From: Scytonema tolypothrichoides VB-61278
GTDB taxonomy: Bacteria; Cyanobacteriota; Cyanobacteriia; Cyanobacteriales; Nostocaceae
Assembly (NCBI RefSeq): GCF_000828085.3
Contig: NZ_JXCA02000002.1
Location: forward strand, 685,070 to 749,069
DNA: 64,000 nt
Direction of reading: 5' to 3'
Within the stretch, counting starts at the first letter, position 1. Each line of letters opens with the position of its first letter. A program made the position numbers and the translations under genes. This document shows positions 9,048 to 18,062 of this stretch, in pieces. The notes under the pieces are model-generated. The model worked only from the letters and a program-made list of their open reading frames with translations, was not told the DNA's origin and made no database searches.

Positions 9048-9626
9048 ATGAGAAAAACAGAGTTACGCAAATCGCTGCTCAAAACACGTCAATCATTATC
9101 CGTAACAGACTGGAAACATAAGAGTCAGCTTATCTGCCAAAACCTTTTAGACTCCCCGCAATTTAACCAAGCAAAAACAATACTCGCTTATTTTAGCTTT
9201 CGTCAAGAACCAGATCTAAGCCAATTATTTACAGATTCCTCTCATCGTTGGGGTTTCCCTCGCTGTGTTGGTCAGTCGCTTGACTGGCATATTTGGGCAC
9301 AGAAAGACACCGTAATAACCGGAGCTTATGGTATCACACAACCACCACCTGACGCACCAACTATAGCTCCTGCGGACGTTGATTTAATTCTCGTTCCTTG
9401 TGTTGCTTGCGACTATCAAGGATATCGCTTGGGCTATGGTGGGGGATATTATGACCGGATGCTGAGTTCTCCGGAATGGGCAAACAAGCCAACTATAGGT
9501 ATTGTGTTTGAATTTGGCTATTTACCTGAGATACCTGTTGATACTTGGGATCAACCGTTGCAAAGTGTATGCACAGAAATAGCCACTTATACCAATTCAA
9601 AATTCAAAATTCAAAATTCAAAATGA
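9048..9626 (+). CDS. 5-formyltetrahydrofolate cyclo-ligase
   Basis: This ATP-dependent enzyme converts 5-formyl-THF to 5,10-methenyl-THF, recovering folate. The start is ATG 9048 (MRKTELRKS); the open frame extends upstream to 8946, but that part overlaps fcl and looks non-coding. The family motifs are LILVPCVACDYQGYRLGYGGGYYDRML, with the glycine-rich phosphate-binding loop YGGGYYD at about residues 133-139. The last 11 residues (TNSKFKIQNSK) are encoded by tandem AATTCAAA-type units at 9594-9626, so the natural C-terminus has been extended by repeat DNA. Confidence 0.88.
   Translation: MRKTELRKSLLKTRQSLSVTDWKHKSQLICQNLLDSPQFNQAKTILAYFSFRQEPDLSQLFTDSSHRWGFPRCVGQSLDWHIWAQKDTVITGAYGITQPPPDAPTIAPADVDLILVPCVACDYQGYRLGYGGGYYDRMLSSPEWANKPTIGIVFEFGYLPEIPVDTWDQPLQSVCTEIATYTNSKFKIQNSK
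9594..9626. repeat. Tandem AATTCAAA repeat at a gene's 3' end
   Basis: About four imperfect units of AATTCAAA are read in frame as the last residues of the folate cyclo-ligase. The same repeat is a frequent spacer element in heterocystous cyanobacteria. Confidence 0.8.
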
Positions 9627-9697
9627 AGAAAGCCAGACAGAACAAGGGTTTGGGAATATGTATCTGTCGCATTCTTTTTTCAAATTGGTATTAGAAA

Positions 9698-10924
9698 TTA
9701 TTCTTTTGATATAGTCAAGTCGGGAGCGAGTTTCTTCAGTGCAGCACTTGCATGTAATCTCACTTGAGCATCTTCATCTGCCAACATCTGGGTTAATGCA
9801 AGTGTTGCTTGCTTTTTCCCTAACTGTCCTAAAGATAGGGCGATCGCACTTCTAACACTACCAATTTCAACTCCTGGATGCTTTTGTTGCAACATTTCCA
9901 GCAAAATTTCTGCTGCTTTGTCAGTTAACGTTGTATCACTAACTCGCCCTAAAACAGTAACAATTTCCTGCCATAGTGTCGGTAATTGCAATTGATGAAG
10001 TGCTTGTTGCAAATACTCCAAACCAGATAATGTCCCTACCCAACTTAAAGCGCGGATAACTTCTAGTTGCAACCGAATTGGTATATTAGGCGACACCAAA
10101 ACCGGAAATAATTGCTGTGCAGCAGCTTCACCACCCATTCTAGAAAGGGCAGCTACTGCGGCACAACAAACATCTTGGTTAACGTCATAAAGCCTGGGTT
10201 GCAATCTTGCTACCAAATTTAGTGCTTCACGTAAGTCAGGGCGAAAACCCAAACCAACAACTGCTTCTCGCCTCACTGGGGCAGCAACATCATTCAAAGC
10301 ATTGATAAGCACTGGTGGGACGCGGTGATCGTGAAAGCTACTCAGTGCTTCAATTGCCACAGCACGCACAGCAACTTGTGAATCTTGAACTACGCCTAAC
10401 AGAGGTGGGATTGTTTCTTTTTGCCGGATGTAAGAAAGCATTTGAGTTGCTAATAGCCGTGTCTGTTCCTCGGCTAAAAGTTCTGTCAGGGAAGCAATAG
10501 CAACTGAACCCATTTGCCCCAAGGCAGTGGCTGCTATCTTCATAAGTTCATCACTTTCATTAGTTTTTAGCAATTCCACCAGAGGTGGAATGGCATTTGG
10601 ATTTTTTAAATCCCCCAAAATGCGTGCTGCATAAGCACGCAACTCTTCCTCTGCGTCTTCATCTTTTAATATATCTATCAGGGGAGGGATGACAATAGTT
10701 CCTAAGCTGGTCATTAGCTTCGCAATTTCCCAGCGTTGCTGAAAATCCCCATTTTCTAGAACACAGAGTGCTAGTTCCAGCAGATGTTCTTGATTTTTCA
10801 GCATCTCTGGATGTTCTAAGTCCTGTTGTTGAGTCAACTGTTGTAAGCATTGAATCAGTGATGACCAATCAGACGCATTGTATGCCGCCTGCGCTTGTAC
10901 CAGAAGCTGATTGATGTTATTCAC
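9698..10924 (-). CDS. HEAT-repeat protein divergent from nirA
   Basis: A 408-residue alpha-solenoid protein if started at the GTG at 10924 (reading MNNINQLL); the open frame extends to ATG 10972. From about residue 80, successive HEAT/PBS-lyase-like repeats show the LRAYAARILGDLKNPNAIPPL pattern (A-x-x-L-G and P-L), continuing to the C-terminus. Such proteins are scaffolds, and some are bilin-lyase-like. It is transcribed away from nirA across the nitrate promoter. In other cyanobacteria the gene divergent from nirA (for example nirB-ntcB in Synechococcus) supports nitrite reductase, so a role in nitrite reductase maturation is inferred, not shown. Confidence 0.75.
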   Translation of the reverse strand: MNNINQLLVQAQAAYNASDWSSLIQCLQQLTQQQDLEHPEMLKNQEHLLELALCVLENGDFQQRWEIAKLMTSLGTIVIPPLIDILKDEDAEEELRAYAARILGDLKNPNAIPPLVELLKTNESDELMKIAATALGQMGSVAIASLTELLAEEQTRLLATQMLSYIRQKETIPPLLGVVQDSQVAVRAVAIEALSSFHDHRVPPVLINALNDVAAPVRREAVVGLGFRPDLREALNLVARLQPRLYDVNQDVCCAAVAALSRMGGEAAAQQLFPVLVSPNIPIRLQLEVIRALSWVGTLSGLEYLQQALHQLQLPTLWQEIVTVLGRVSDTTLTDKAAEILLEMLQQKHPGVEIGSVRSAIALSLGQLGKKQATLALTQMLADEDAQVRLHASAALKKLAPDLTISKE

Positions 10925-11073
10925 AATCTGAAAATTCCCAAATAGCCATGCCAAATTGATTTTACTCGGCACTCAAGTTCAGGGGCTGCTCAAGAAAGTG
11001 ATTCACAAGCAAACTTCATTGGCTCGAATGCGTCAGCCACAAGTAATGCCCTGCTCTTATGTGCTTATTTTTA

Positions 11074-11086
11074 TGCAATAAATGCA
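11074..11086 (+). promoter_or_regulatory. Candidate NtcB (LysR-type) operator, TGCA-N5-TGCA
   Basis: TGCA (11074-11077), ATAAA, TGCA (11083-11086), within the larger palindrome ATGCA-N5-TGCAT. This fits the T-N11-A rule of LysR regulators and is the TGCAN5TGCA motif known for NtcB-dependent nirA activation in Synechococcus. It lies 38 bp upstream of the NtcA box. Confidence 0.7.
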
Positions 11087-11124
11087 TCTAATTGATACAT
11101 TTTTGTCAAGTTATATAAAATTTC

Positions 11125-11166
11125 GTAACTAAATATACGATTTGAATCGTTTTACAACATTAAGGT
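11125..11166 (+). promoter_or_regulatory. NtcA-activated nirA promoter
   Basis: GTA (11125-11127), eight bases, TAC (11136-11138): a perfect GTAN8TAC NtcA site. Exactly 22 bp later is TAAGGT (11161-11166), matching the TAN3T -10 box of class II NtcA promoters. It lies about 225 bp before the nirA ATG, predicting a long leader and activation under nitrogen limitation. Confidence 0.88.
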
Positions 11167-11217
11167 AAGGAGAAAGAAACAATTACACAGTCTGCATCTG
11201 AACGGTGCACAGACAAT

Positions 11218-11349
11218 TTGTTTTTAGCAACCTTGTTTTTAGCAAGTATGTAAACACCAAAAAATACACTTTTTTCTACTTAGCTTATAGACCTCATAAA
11301 CCTGTAAAACCAGAATTTTATGAGATGACAAGTTGCTGCACCCGCAACT
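11218..11349 (+). promoter_or_regulatory. Structured nirA 5' leader
   Basis: Between the promoter and nirA lie a 15-bp direct repeat (TTGTTTTTAGCAA at 11218-11230 and 11233-11245), an 8-bp inverted repeat CTCATAAA/TTTATGAG (11293-11300, 11317-11324), and AGTTGC/GCAACT (11331-11336, 11344-11349). No riboswitch class was recognised. Confidence 0.5.
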
Positions 11350-11392
11350 ACTTCCAGAAGTTTTCTGTAATTAGCAATTAGCAATTGAGCTC

Positions 11393-12994
11393 ATGACAGA
11401 CCTAGCAACTACCACTACAACCAGCTTAAACAAGTTTGAGAAATTCAAAGCTCAAAAAGATGGTCTTGCCGTTAAGGAAGAAATAGAAAAATTTGCCTCT
11501 CTTGGCTGGGAAGCAATCGACGAAACCGACCGCGATCATCGGCTCAAGTGGGTAGGTGTCTTCTTTCGCCCAGTCACTCCGGGCAAGTTTATGATGCGGC
11601 TACGGTTACCTAATGGTATTCTCAGTTGCGAGCAAATGCGCGTGCTAGCTGAAGTGGTGCAGCGTTACGGTGATGATGGCAGCGCTGACATTACTACCAG
11701 ACAAAATATTCAACTGCGGGGCATCCGGATTGAAGATTTACCAGAAATCTTTGATAAATTTCGTGCAGTTGACTTAACGAGTGTGCAGTCAGGGATGGAT
11801 AACGTCCGCAATATTACAGGCGATCCAGTCGCTGGGTTAGATGCGGATGAGTTGTTTGACACCCGAGAGTTGGTGCAACAAATTCAAGACATGGTCACCA
11901 ACCGAGGTGAAGGCAATTCCGAGTTTAGCAACCTCCCACGGAAATTTAATATTGCGATCACTGGTGGACGGGATAATTCAGTTCACGCCGAAATTAACGA
12001 TTTAGCTTTCGTTCCCGCTTTTAAGGAAGTAGAGGAAGCAGGGGGAGAAATGACTCCCTCATCCCCGTCATCTCCCCAAAAAGTCTTTGGCTTCAATGTC
12101 CTTGTTGGTGGATTCTTTTCTGCCAAGCGTTGTGAGGCGGCTGTTCCCCTGAATGTTTGGGTGTCTCCAGAGGATGTCGTCGCTTTATGTAGAGCTGTTT
12201 TGGAAGTCTTTCGTGACCACGGCTTACGTGCAAATCGGCAAAAAGCCCGCTTGATGTGGTTAATTGATGAATGGGGTTTAGAAAAATTCCGCGCAGAAGT
12301 TGAAAAACGGTTTGGTAAGTCATTGCTGGGCGCAGCAGCACAAGATGAAATTGATTGGGAAAAACGCGACCACGTTGGGGTATATAAACAAAAACAACCA
12401 GGATTAAACTACGTAGGGTTGCACGTTCCCGTCGGTCGGTTGTTTGCCGAGGATATGTTTGAAATGGCACGTCTGGCGGAAGTTTACGGCAGCGGCGAAA
12501 TCCGTCTCACGGTTGAACAAAACTTGATGATCCCCAATATTCCTGATTCTCTGCTGGGAACTTTTTTAACGGAACCTGTACTGGAGAAGTTTAGTGTTAA
12601 CCCGACATTGCTGACGCGATCGCTCGTTTCTTGCACAGGCGCACAATTTTGCAACTTTGCCCTCATTGAAACAAAAAACCGCGCTTTAAAAACCATAAAA
12701 GCGTTGGAAGCAGAGGTAGAACTCACTCGTCCTGTGCGAATTCACTGGACAGGGTGCCCCAACTCCTGCGGACAACCGCAAGTCGCTGACATCGGCTTGA
12801 TGGGAACTAAAGCTCGTAAAAATGGTAAACCCGTAGAAGGGGTTGACATTTACATGGGTGGCAAAGTAGGTAAGGAGGCACAATTAGGAACTTGTGTCAC
12901 CAAAGGTATCCCTTGCGAAGACTTGCAGCCAGTCTTACGAGAACTACTGATTTCACATTTCGGCGCACGCTTACGAGAACCAGCTGCAGTTTGA
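11393..12994 (+). CDS. nirA: Ferredoxin-nitrite reductase
   Basis: It reduces nitrite to ammonium with six electrons from ferredoxin, using siroheme and a 4Fe-4S cluster. At 533 residues it has both nitrite/sulfite reductase half-domains and the cluster cysteines C414, C420, C455 and C459 (CTGAQFC and CPNSC). Residues about 213-229 (GGEMTPSSPSSPQK region, 12031-12078) are an in-frame, low-complexity insert resembling the CCCTCATCC spacer repeat of this genome; flanking sequence is normal. It is the first gene of the nirA-nrtP-narB cluster and is expressed from the NtcA/NtcB promoter upstream. No strong Shine-Dalgarno is visible. Confidence 0.97.
   Translation: MTDLATTTTTSLNKFEKFKAQKDGLAVKEEIEKFASLGWEAIDETDRDHRLKWVGVFFRPVTPGKFMMRLRLPNGILSCEQMRVLAEVVQRYGDDGSADITTRQNIQLRGIRIEDLPEIFDKFRAVDLTSVQSGMDNVRNITGDPVAGLDADELFDTRELVQQIQDMVTNRGEGNSEFSNLPRKFNIAITGGRDNSVHAEINDLAFVPAFKEVEEAGGEMTPSSPSSPQKVFGFNVLVGGFFSAKRCEAAVPLNVWVSPEDVVALCRAVLEVFRDHGLRANRQKARLMWLIDEWGLEKFRAEVEKRFGKSLLGAAAQDEIDWEKRDHVGVYKQKQPGLNYVGLHVPVGRLFAEDMFEMARLAEVYGSGEIRLTVEQNLMIPNIPDSLLGTFLTEPVLEKFSVNPTLLTRSLVSCTGAQFCNFALIETKNRALKTIKALEAEVELTRPVRIHWTGCPNSCGQPQVADIGLMGTKARKNGKPVEGVDIYMGGKVGKEAQLGTCVTKGIPCEDLQPVLRELLISHFGARLREPAAV
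12031..12078. repeat. In-frame spacer-type repeat within nirA
   Basis: A purine tract (GCAGGGGGAGAAA) is followed by CTCCCTCATCCCCGTCATC-type sequence. Its composition matches intergenic CCCC-rich tracts such as 52-110. It encodes Gly, Glu, Pro and Ser between two conserved segments of the enzyme. Confidence 0.55.
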
Positions 12995-13194
12995 AACTAA
13001 CTACGCTCGAATGTGCAAATTTTTTCTTAGCCTCGTCATTTCTTCTTGATCGTTAAGTGTTATAAATGACTAGGAACTAAGGACAGCCATCACGAAAACT
13101 TCACTAACTTACATATTTCTCAGCTTACGGCAATTGTCATATTGCCCCTGGGATTCCCCATGCAATTTTTCTGTTTTCTACTCGGTAAAGCTCA

Positions 13195-14709
13195 ATGCTC
13201 AAAGGATTGTTCTCATTTAACGGTCGTTATCGCATTCTGCACCAGACTTGGTTTGCCTTCTTTCTGACTTTTGTTTGTTGGTTTAACTTTGCTCCTTTTG
13301 CCACAACTATTGGCAAGGAGTTACATTTAGCACCAGAGCAAGTTAAAACTTTAGGCATTTGCAATCTTGCCTTAACAATTCCTGCACGAATCATTATTGG
13401 TATGCTTCTAGACCGTTTTGGTCCTAGAATCACTTACTCAATTCTGCTGATGTTTGCTGCTGTTCCCTGTTTTGCAACAGCGCTGTCGCAGAATTTTCAC
13501 CATCTTGTCATCAGTCGCTTGTTGATGGGAATTGTTGGTGCTGGGTTTGTCGTGGGTATTCGGATGGTGTCGGAATGGTTCCCACCAAAGGAGATTGGAA
13601 TAGCCCAAGGGATTTACGGCGGTTGGGGTAACTTTGGTGCTTTTGGGGCAGAGTTTGCTTTACCTACAATTGCAGTTGTTGCTAGCTTTATGACTGGTGG
13701 CGCTTCTAATTGGCGGTTTGCGATCGCCTTCACCGGTATCATCGCCGCTATCTATAGCGTCATTTATTACAACAGTGTCCAAGATACACCTGCCGGCAAA
13801 GTTTATAAAAAACCTAAGAAAAATGGTGCTTTAGAAGTAACTAGTGTTAAAAGCTTCTGGGCAATGATTCTTTCCAATTTCGGTTTGATTTTCGCCTTGG
13901 GTTTATTAGCTTGGCGTCTGGAACAAAAGAACATTCACTTTTTAACCCTAAGCCAAATGTATCTGGTTTGGTTAGTGTTAGCAGGATTATTTGCTTACCA
14001 AACATACAAAGCTTGGCAAGTTAACAAAGAACTTCTGATTGGCAAGAAAACCTACGCTCCCTCTCAACGCTATCAATTTAGTCAAGTCGCTTTACTCGAA
14101 TTCACTTACGTAACTAACTTTGGTTCTGAACTTGCGGCTGTTTCAATGCTACCTGCATTTTTTGAAAAAACTTTTGGTTTAGAGCATGTAGTAGCTGGAA
14201 TGATTGCTGCCACCTATCCTTTCTTAAACTTAGTTTCTCGTCCCAGTGGTGGTTTAATTTCTGATAAATTTGGCTCCCGTAAATGGACGATGACAATTAT
14301 CTCTGCTGGCATTGGTGTTAGCTATTTAATGGCACATTATATTAACAACAGTTGGGCACTTCCAGTTGCAATTGCTGTTACTATGTTAGCCGCTTACTTC
14401 GCTCAAGCTGGCTGCGGTGCAACCTATGGAATTGTACCTCTCATCAAAAAAGAAGCTACAGGACAAATTGCAGGGAATGTGGGAGCTTACGGTAATTTTG
14501 GCGGCGTTGTTTATCTGACAATTTTCAGCTTAACTGATGCACCAACACTCTTTACCACAATGGGTGTAGCTGCTCTGGTCTGCGCTTTTCTGTGTGCTTT
14601 CTTCCTAAAAGAACCAAAGGGTTCCTTTGCTACTGCTTATGAAGGTGAAGCACCAGAAACACAAACTCCAGTGAATCACCACAATTCTGGTATTCTAGCT
14701 GAGAAATAA
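13195..14709 (+). CDS. nrtP: Nitrate/nitrite permease NrtP (MFS)
   Basis: A 504-residue major facilitator of the nitrate-nitrite porter family with about 12 membrane segments. Visible signatures include the helix-5 nitrate signature region GGWGNFGAFGAEFALP and its counterpart GNVGAYGNFGGVVYL in helix 11, plus MLLDRFGPRITY in the motif-A loop. A hydrophilic central loop (about residues 200-300) is typical of cyanobacterial NrtP. It lies between nirA and narB, so this organism imports nitrate through NrtP rather than the NrtABCD ABC system in this locus. The 200-bp gap after nirA suggests co-transcription. Confidence 0.92.
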   Translation: MLKGLFSFNGRYRILHQTWFAFFLTFVCWFNFAPFATTIGKELHLAPEQVKTLGICNLALTIPARIIIGMLLDRFGPRITYSILLMFAAVPCFATALSQNFHHLVISRLLMGIVGAGFVVGIRMVSEWFPPKEIGIAQGIYGGWGNFGAFGAEFALPTIAVVASFMTGGASNWRFAIAFTGIIAAIYSVIYYNSVQDTPAGKVYKKPKKNGALEVTSVKSFWAMILSNFGLIFALGLLAWRLEQKNIHFLTLSQMYLVWLVLAGLFAYQTYKAWQVNKELLIGKKTYAPSQRYQFSQVALLEFTYVTNFGSELAAVSMLPAFFEKTFGLEHVVAGMIAATYPFLNLVSRPSGGLISDKFGSRKWTMTIISAGIGVSYLMAHYINNSWALPVAIAVTMLAAYFAQAGCGATYGIVPLIKKEATGQIAGNVGAYGNFGGVVYLTIFSLTDAPTLFTTMGVAALVCAFLCAFFLKEPKGSFATAYEGEAPETQTPVNHHNSGILAEK

Positions 14710-15167
14710 GATGAAAGAATTGATATCTTAGAAAAATCTGGCTTAAGAGTATTTAGAACCGCAGAGAAACGCAGATAAATTATCTGTGTTTCTCTGTTTC
14801 TATCTGTGGTTATGTTTTCCAAAAAATGTTTTCTGCAATTCATTTAATAAGTCAGAGAATTTGCATAAGAAACCTCTATAAACAAAATCACTATTAGAGA
14901 TAATTCTGTATCATTAATAACTTTTTTTATGTCTTCATTCAGATTTAATTTAGTAGAAATACTTTGACAAAATTGTACCGAAAAAAGGGAAACAAAATTA
15001 AGAAAACTTGAGTTACAAGAATCTCAGATTTTATCAATCAGTATTCGTCGGAGAATTTTCTAAGTGCTGTCAACTGAATAGAAAAAGTGTGAAAACACAG
15101 CAAATTGCTGGAATGTATCTTTTACAAACTAAACATTTAAACAATTTATCAACATGGTGCAATTGCC
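14710..15167. other. Spacer between nrtP and narB
   Basis: It holds a strong hairpin at 14762-14796 and otherwise AT-rich sequence. A degenerate NtcA-like word (GTA at 14908, AAC at 14919) lacks a convincing -10 box. Whether narB has its own promoter cannot be decided here. No gene was seen. Confidence 0.5.
14762..14796 (+). terminator. Long hairpin after nrtP
   Basis: CAGAGAAACGCAGATA (14762-14777), loop AAT, TATCTGTGTTTCTCTG (14781-14796): a 16-bp stem with one G-U pair, followed by TTTC. It could attenuate nirA-nrtP transcription before narB, or be a dispersed CGCAGAGA-type repeat. Confidence 0.55.
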
Positions 15168-17414
15168 ATGACTGAATGTACCAAAACTGTGTGTCCATAC
15201 TGTGGTGTTGGCTGTGGACTGGAAGTTTCTCCACCAGCACAACTAGGCAAAGCGACTCATCGAGATAGTCACGGAAATCCGATTTGGCGGGTGCGAGGCG
15301 ACAAAGCGCACCCATCTAGTCAGGGTATGATTTGTGTTAAAGGCGCAACGATCGCGGAGTCTTTAGATAAAAACAGACTGCACTACCCAATGGTACGAGA
15401 TTCCTTAGATCAGGAGTTTCGGCGCGTTAGCTGGGATGAAGCTTTTGATATCATCACCAAGCGCATTCAAGCTGTGCGCTTCACTCAAGGACCAGAAGCC
15501 ATATGTATGTATGGTTCCGGTCAGTTTCAAACTGAAGACTATTACACGGCTCAAAAACTCTTAAAAGGGTGTCTGGGGACTAATAATTTTGATGCTAACT
15601 CGCGCTTGTGTATGTCCAGTGCTGTCGCTGGTTACATTCAAAGCTTTGGTTCTGATGGTCCGCCGTGCTGCTATGAAGATTTGGAGTTAACCGACTGTGC
15701 GTTTTTAATTGGGACAAACACGGCTGAATGTCACCCAATCGTTTTCAACCGGCTGGAAAAATACCACAAAAAGAACCGCAAAGTCAAAATGATTGTGGTT
15801 GATCCCCGCCGCACACCAACCGCAGAAGCCGCTGATCTACATTTAGCTATTCGTCCTGGTACAGATATTGACTTGTTGAACGGTATCGCTCACTTGTTGA
15901 TGCGCTGGGGTGAGATTGATAGCGCGTTTATCGACGATTGCACCAGCAATTTTCCCGCATATGCTGAGGTGATTCGCCACTATCCTCCAGAAGTGGTGGC
16001 TCGTCAATGTGGAATCAGCATTGAAGATTTAGAAACAGCAGCACGCTACTGGAGTCAATCCAAGCGGGTGCTGTCCCTGTGGTCGATGGGTGTGAATCAA
16101 TCCTCGGAAGGGACGGCTAAGGTGAGAACTATTATTAATCTGCACCTGATGACTGGACAAATTGGCAAGCCAGGAGCAGGACCATTTTCACTCACGGGTC
16201 AACCGAACGCAATGGGAGGACGGGAAGCTGGAGGTTTGTCCCACTTGTTACCTGGTTATCGAGTGGTGAAAAATCCTCAGCACCGTGCGGAAGTTGAGGA
16301 ATTTTGGGGACTGAAGCCAGGACAGATTGCACCAACTCCTGGTATGACGGCTTGGGACATGATTGTTGGCTTGGAAAATGGTACTGTGGGGTTATTATGG
16401 GTTGCTGCGACTAATCCTGCTGTGAGTATGCCGGATTTGGAACGGACAAAAGCAGCGTTGTTGCGATCGCCCTTTACTATCTACCAAGACGCCTACTACC
16501 CAACAGAAACCGCCGCTTACGCTCACGTCTTACTCCCAGCTGCCCAATGGAGTGAGAAAACTGGCGTGATGACCAATTCCGAACGAATGGTCACCCTGGG
16601 TCCAGCATTCCGCAAACCGCCTGGTGAAGCGAAAGCAGATTGGGAAATTTTTGCAGAAGTTGGTCGCAGGCTAGGCTTTGTGGACAAGTTCTCCTTCGCT
16701 AACTCGGCTGAAGTCTATGCTGAGTTTGTCAAACTCACTGGCGATCGCCCCTGTGATATGACGGGTATTAGTCACGATCAATTACGGAAAAGTCCAATAC
16801 AATGGCCCCATTCTGAGCAGAGGGGCAGAGGGGCAGAGGGGCAGAGGGGCATAGAAGAAGTTGAATCTAAACTCTCCGGTGGTCTGTTGCAAGCCAAGCG
16901 TCTCTACACCAACCTCCGCTTCCACACCCCTGATGGACGCGCGCGCTTTGGGGCGTATCACTCGCGGGGATTGGCAGAACCACCAGACCCGAATTATCCT
17001 TTTGTCTTGACAACTGGGCGACTTTATGGTCATTGGCATACTCAAACTCGCACTGGTCGGATTGAAAAAACCCGACAAATGCATCCTGAACCGTTTATTG
17101 AGATTCATCCTCGTGATGCAGCACAGATAGGCGTTACAGATAACCAGTTGGTGGAAGTGCGATCGCGTCGAGGAAAAGCTAGGTTCCCGGCAAAAATTAC
17201 AAAGGCGATCGCCCCTGGTACAGTGTTTGTCCCCATGCACTGGGGTGCGCTTTGGGCAGATAATGCTGAAGCTAACGCCCTGACTCATCCAGAATCTTGT
17301 CCCGACTCACTGCAACCAGAATTAAAGGCCTGTGCAGTTCAGCTAGTGCCGATTAATGTTGATATTGCGTTGCGTAACTTTCAAAAAACACGAGCCGAAA
17401 CCCTTATAAATTAG
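15168..17414 (+). CDS. narB: Ferredoxin-nitrate reductase
   Basis: A molybdenum bis-MGD enzyme reducing nitrate to nitrite with ferredoxin electrons in the cytoplasm. The 748 residues comprise an N-terminal 4Fe-4S domain (C9, C12, C16 and C56), the molybdopterin oxidoreductase domain with the Mo-ligand candidate C148 (SRLCMSS), and a C-terminal dinucleotide-binding domain ([17 protein letters not shown]). Residues about 548-562 are an in-frame insert made by four GAGGGGCA units. It completes the nitrate pathway with nrtP and nirA, needs MoaC-derived cofactor and probably NarM. It is 458 bp from nrtP, so a separate promoter is possible. Confidence 0.96.
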   Translation: MTECTKTVCPYCGVGCGLEVSPPAQLGKATHRDSHGNPIWRVRGDKAHPSSQGMICVKGATIAESLDKNRLHYPMVRDSLDQEFRRVSWDEAFDIITKRIQAVRFTQGPEAICMYGSGQFQTEDYYTAQKLLKGCLGTNNFDANSRLCMSSAVAGYIQSFGSDGPPCCYEDLELTDCAFLIGTNTAECHPIVFNRLEKYHKKNRKVKMIVVDPRRTPTAEAADLHLAIRPGTDIDLLNGIAHLLMRWGEIDSAFIDDCTSNFPAYAEVIRHYPPEVVARQCGISIEDLETAARYWSQSKRVLSLWSMGVNQSSEGTAKVRTIINLHLMTGQIGKPGAGPFSLTGQPNAMGGREAGGLSHLLPGYRVVKNPQHRAEVEEFWGLKPGQIAPTPGMTAWDMIVGLENGTVGLLWVAATNPAVSMPDLERTKAALLRSPFTIYQDAYYPTETAAYAHVLLPAAQWSEKTGVMTNSERMVTLGPAFRKPPGEAKADWEIFAEVGRRLGFVDKFSFANSAEVYAEFVKLTGDRPCDMTGISHDQLRKSPIQWPHSEQRGRGAEGQRGIEEVESKLSGGLLQAKRLYTNLRFHTPDGRARFGAYHSRGLAEPPDPNYPFVLTTGRLYGHWHTQTRTGRIEKTRQMHPEPFIEIHPRDAAQIGVTDNQLVEVRSRRGKARFPAKITKAIAPGTVFVPMHWGALWADNAEANALTHPESCPDSLQPELKACAVQLVPINVDIALRNFQKTRAETLIN
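16820..16851. repeat. Four GAGGGGCA octamers inside narB
   Basis: Exact tandem units occupy 16820-16827, 16828-16835, 16836-16843 and 16844-16851. The 32-nt array is kept open in frame and codes for a Gln/Arg/Gly/Glu stretch between the catalytic and C-terminal domains. GGGGCAGA repeats are a common intergenic tract in such genomes. Confidence 0.9.
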
Positions 17415-18062
17415 AGACTTTTGAATTTTCAGTGTTTCTTCGATTCGTAGCGGGTGGTGCGCCGTCCGTGAGGTGCTTTGATGAAACACTTTTTCAAACC
17501 CTCATATTTCAAGGCTTTTAGAAAATTCCGAAAAAAGTGTTTCTTTCATTTTTCACTGGCGCTTGCGATACGCCACGAGAAGCCTGCGCTTTGCGCAATC
17601 GCTAGAACACCCATTCAGTATTCATAATTGTGACTAAAAAACCCGGTTTCTTCTAGTTGAGGTCACGAAATTTCGGTCTTCCCGGTAACAGAAACCGGGT
17701 TTTTGGGATTAGTGAATCGGTGTTCTAGTTGGGTGCTTACATCTTGCGCCGGAAAAATGAAATGTTCTTTCAGCACTAAGTATCAAGCCGGAAGTGCCTT
17801 ATTTACAACAAATCTCTGCACAATCAAATGTATCTTTCTTTCGGCACTTTGTAGTAAAACGTGGTTTACACGTATAGGTGCAAGATATCAATTGATCAAT
17901 AGTATATTACGCATTGAAAGAATCATTATCAACTGTCACCCGGAAAATGGTAAGCTGCTAAAGATATACCACAGTATGTTTGGCTATAAGAACAATTAGT
18001 CAATAGTTAATAGTGTTTAAAATTCTTGACTATTGTTTATTGATGCTCTCTTAGCTTTAGCT
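17415..18062. other. Spacer between narB and the psiE-like gene
   Basis: It contains GC-rich repeat wording at 17560-17605 and a 15-bp inverted repeat at 17637-17704. An open frame at 17703-17999 has no recognisable domain and begins inside the repeat, so it is not called. Nothing else was recognised. Confidence 0.5.
17637..17704. repeat. Inverted-repeat element AAAAACCCGGTTTCT
   Basis: AAAAACCCGGTTTCT (17637-17651) and its perfect complement AGAAACCGGGTTTTT (17690-17704) enclose 38 bp. The element ends in a T-run, so it may also terminate narB. A partial relative (AACCCCGTTTCTTCTAG) is at about 19216-19232. Confidence 0.75.

Noticed and set aside
14908-14949. Possible NtcA site before narB (GTA, eight bases, AAC).
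   Set aside because: Only a five-of-six match and no TAN3T box at the right distance; TTTAAT is a poor -10.
16782-17288. 168-codon open frame antisense to narB.
   Set aside because: No domain, and it lies wholly over the well-conserved narB sense frame.
17703-17999. 98-codon plus-strand frame after narB.
   Set aside because: Starts within an inverted-repeat element, has no ribosome site and no recognisable domain.
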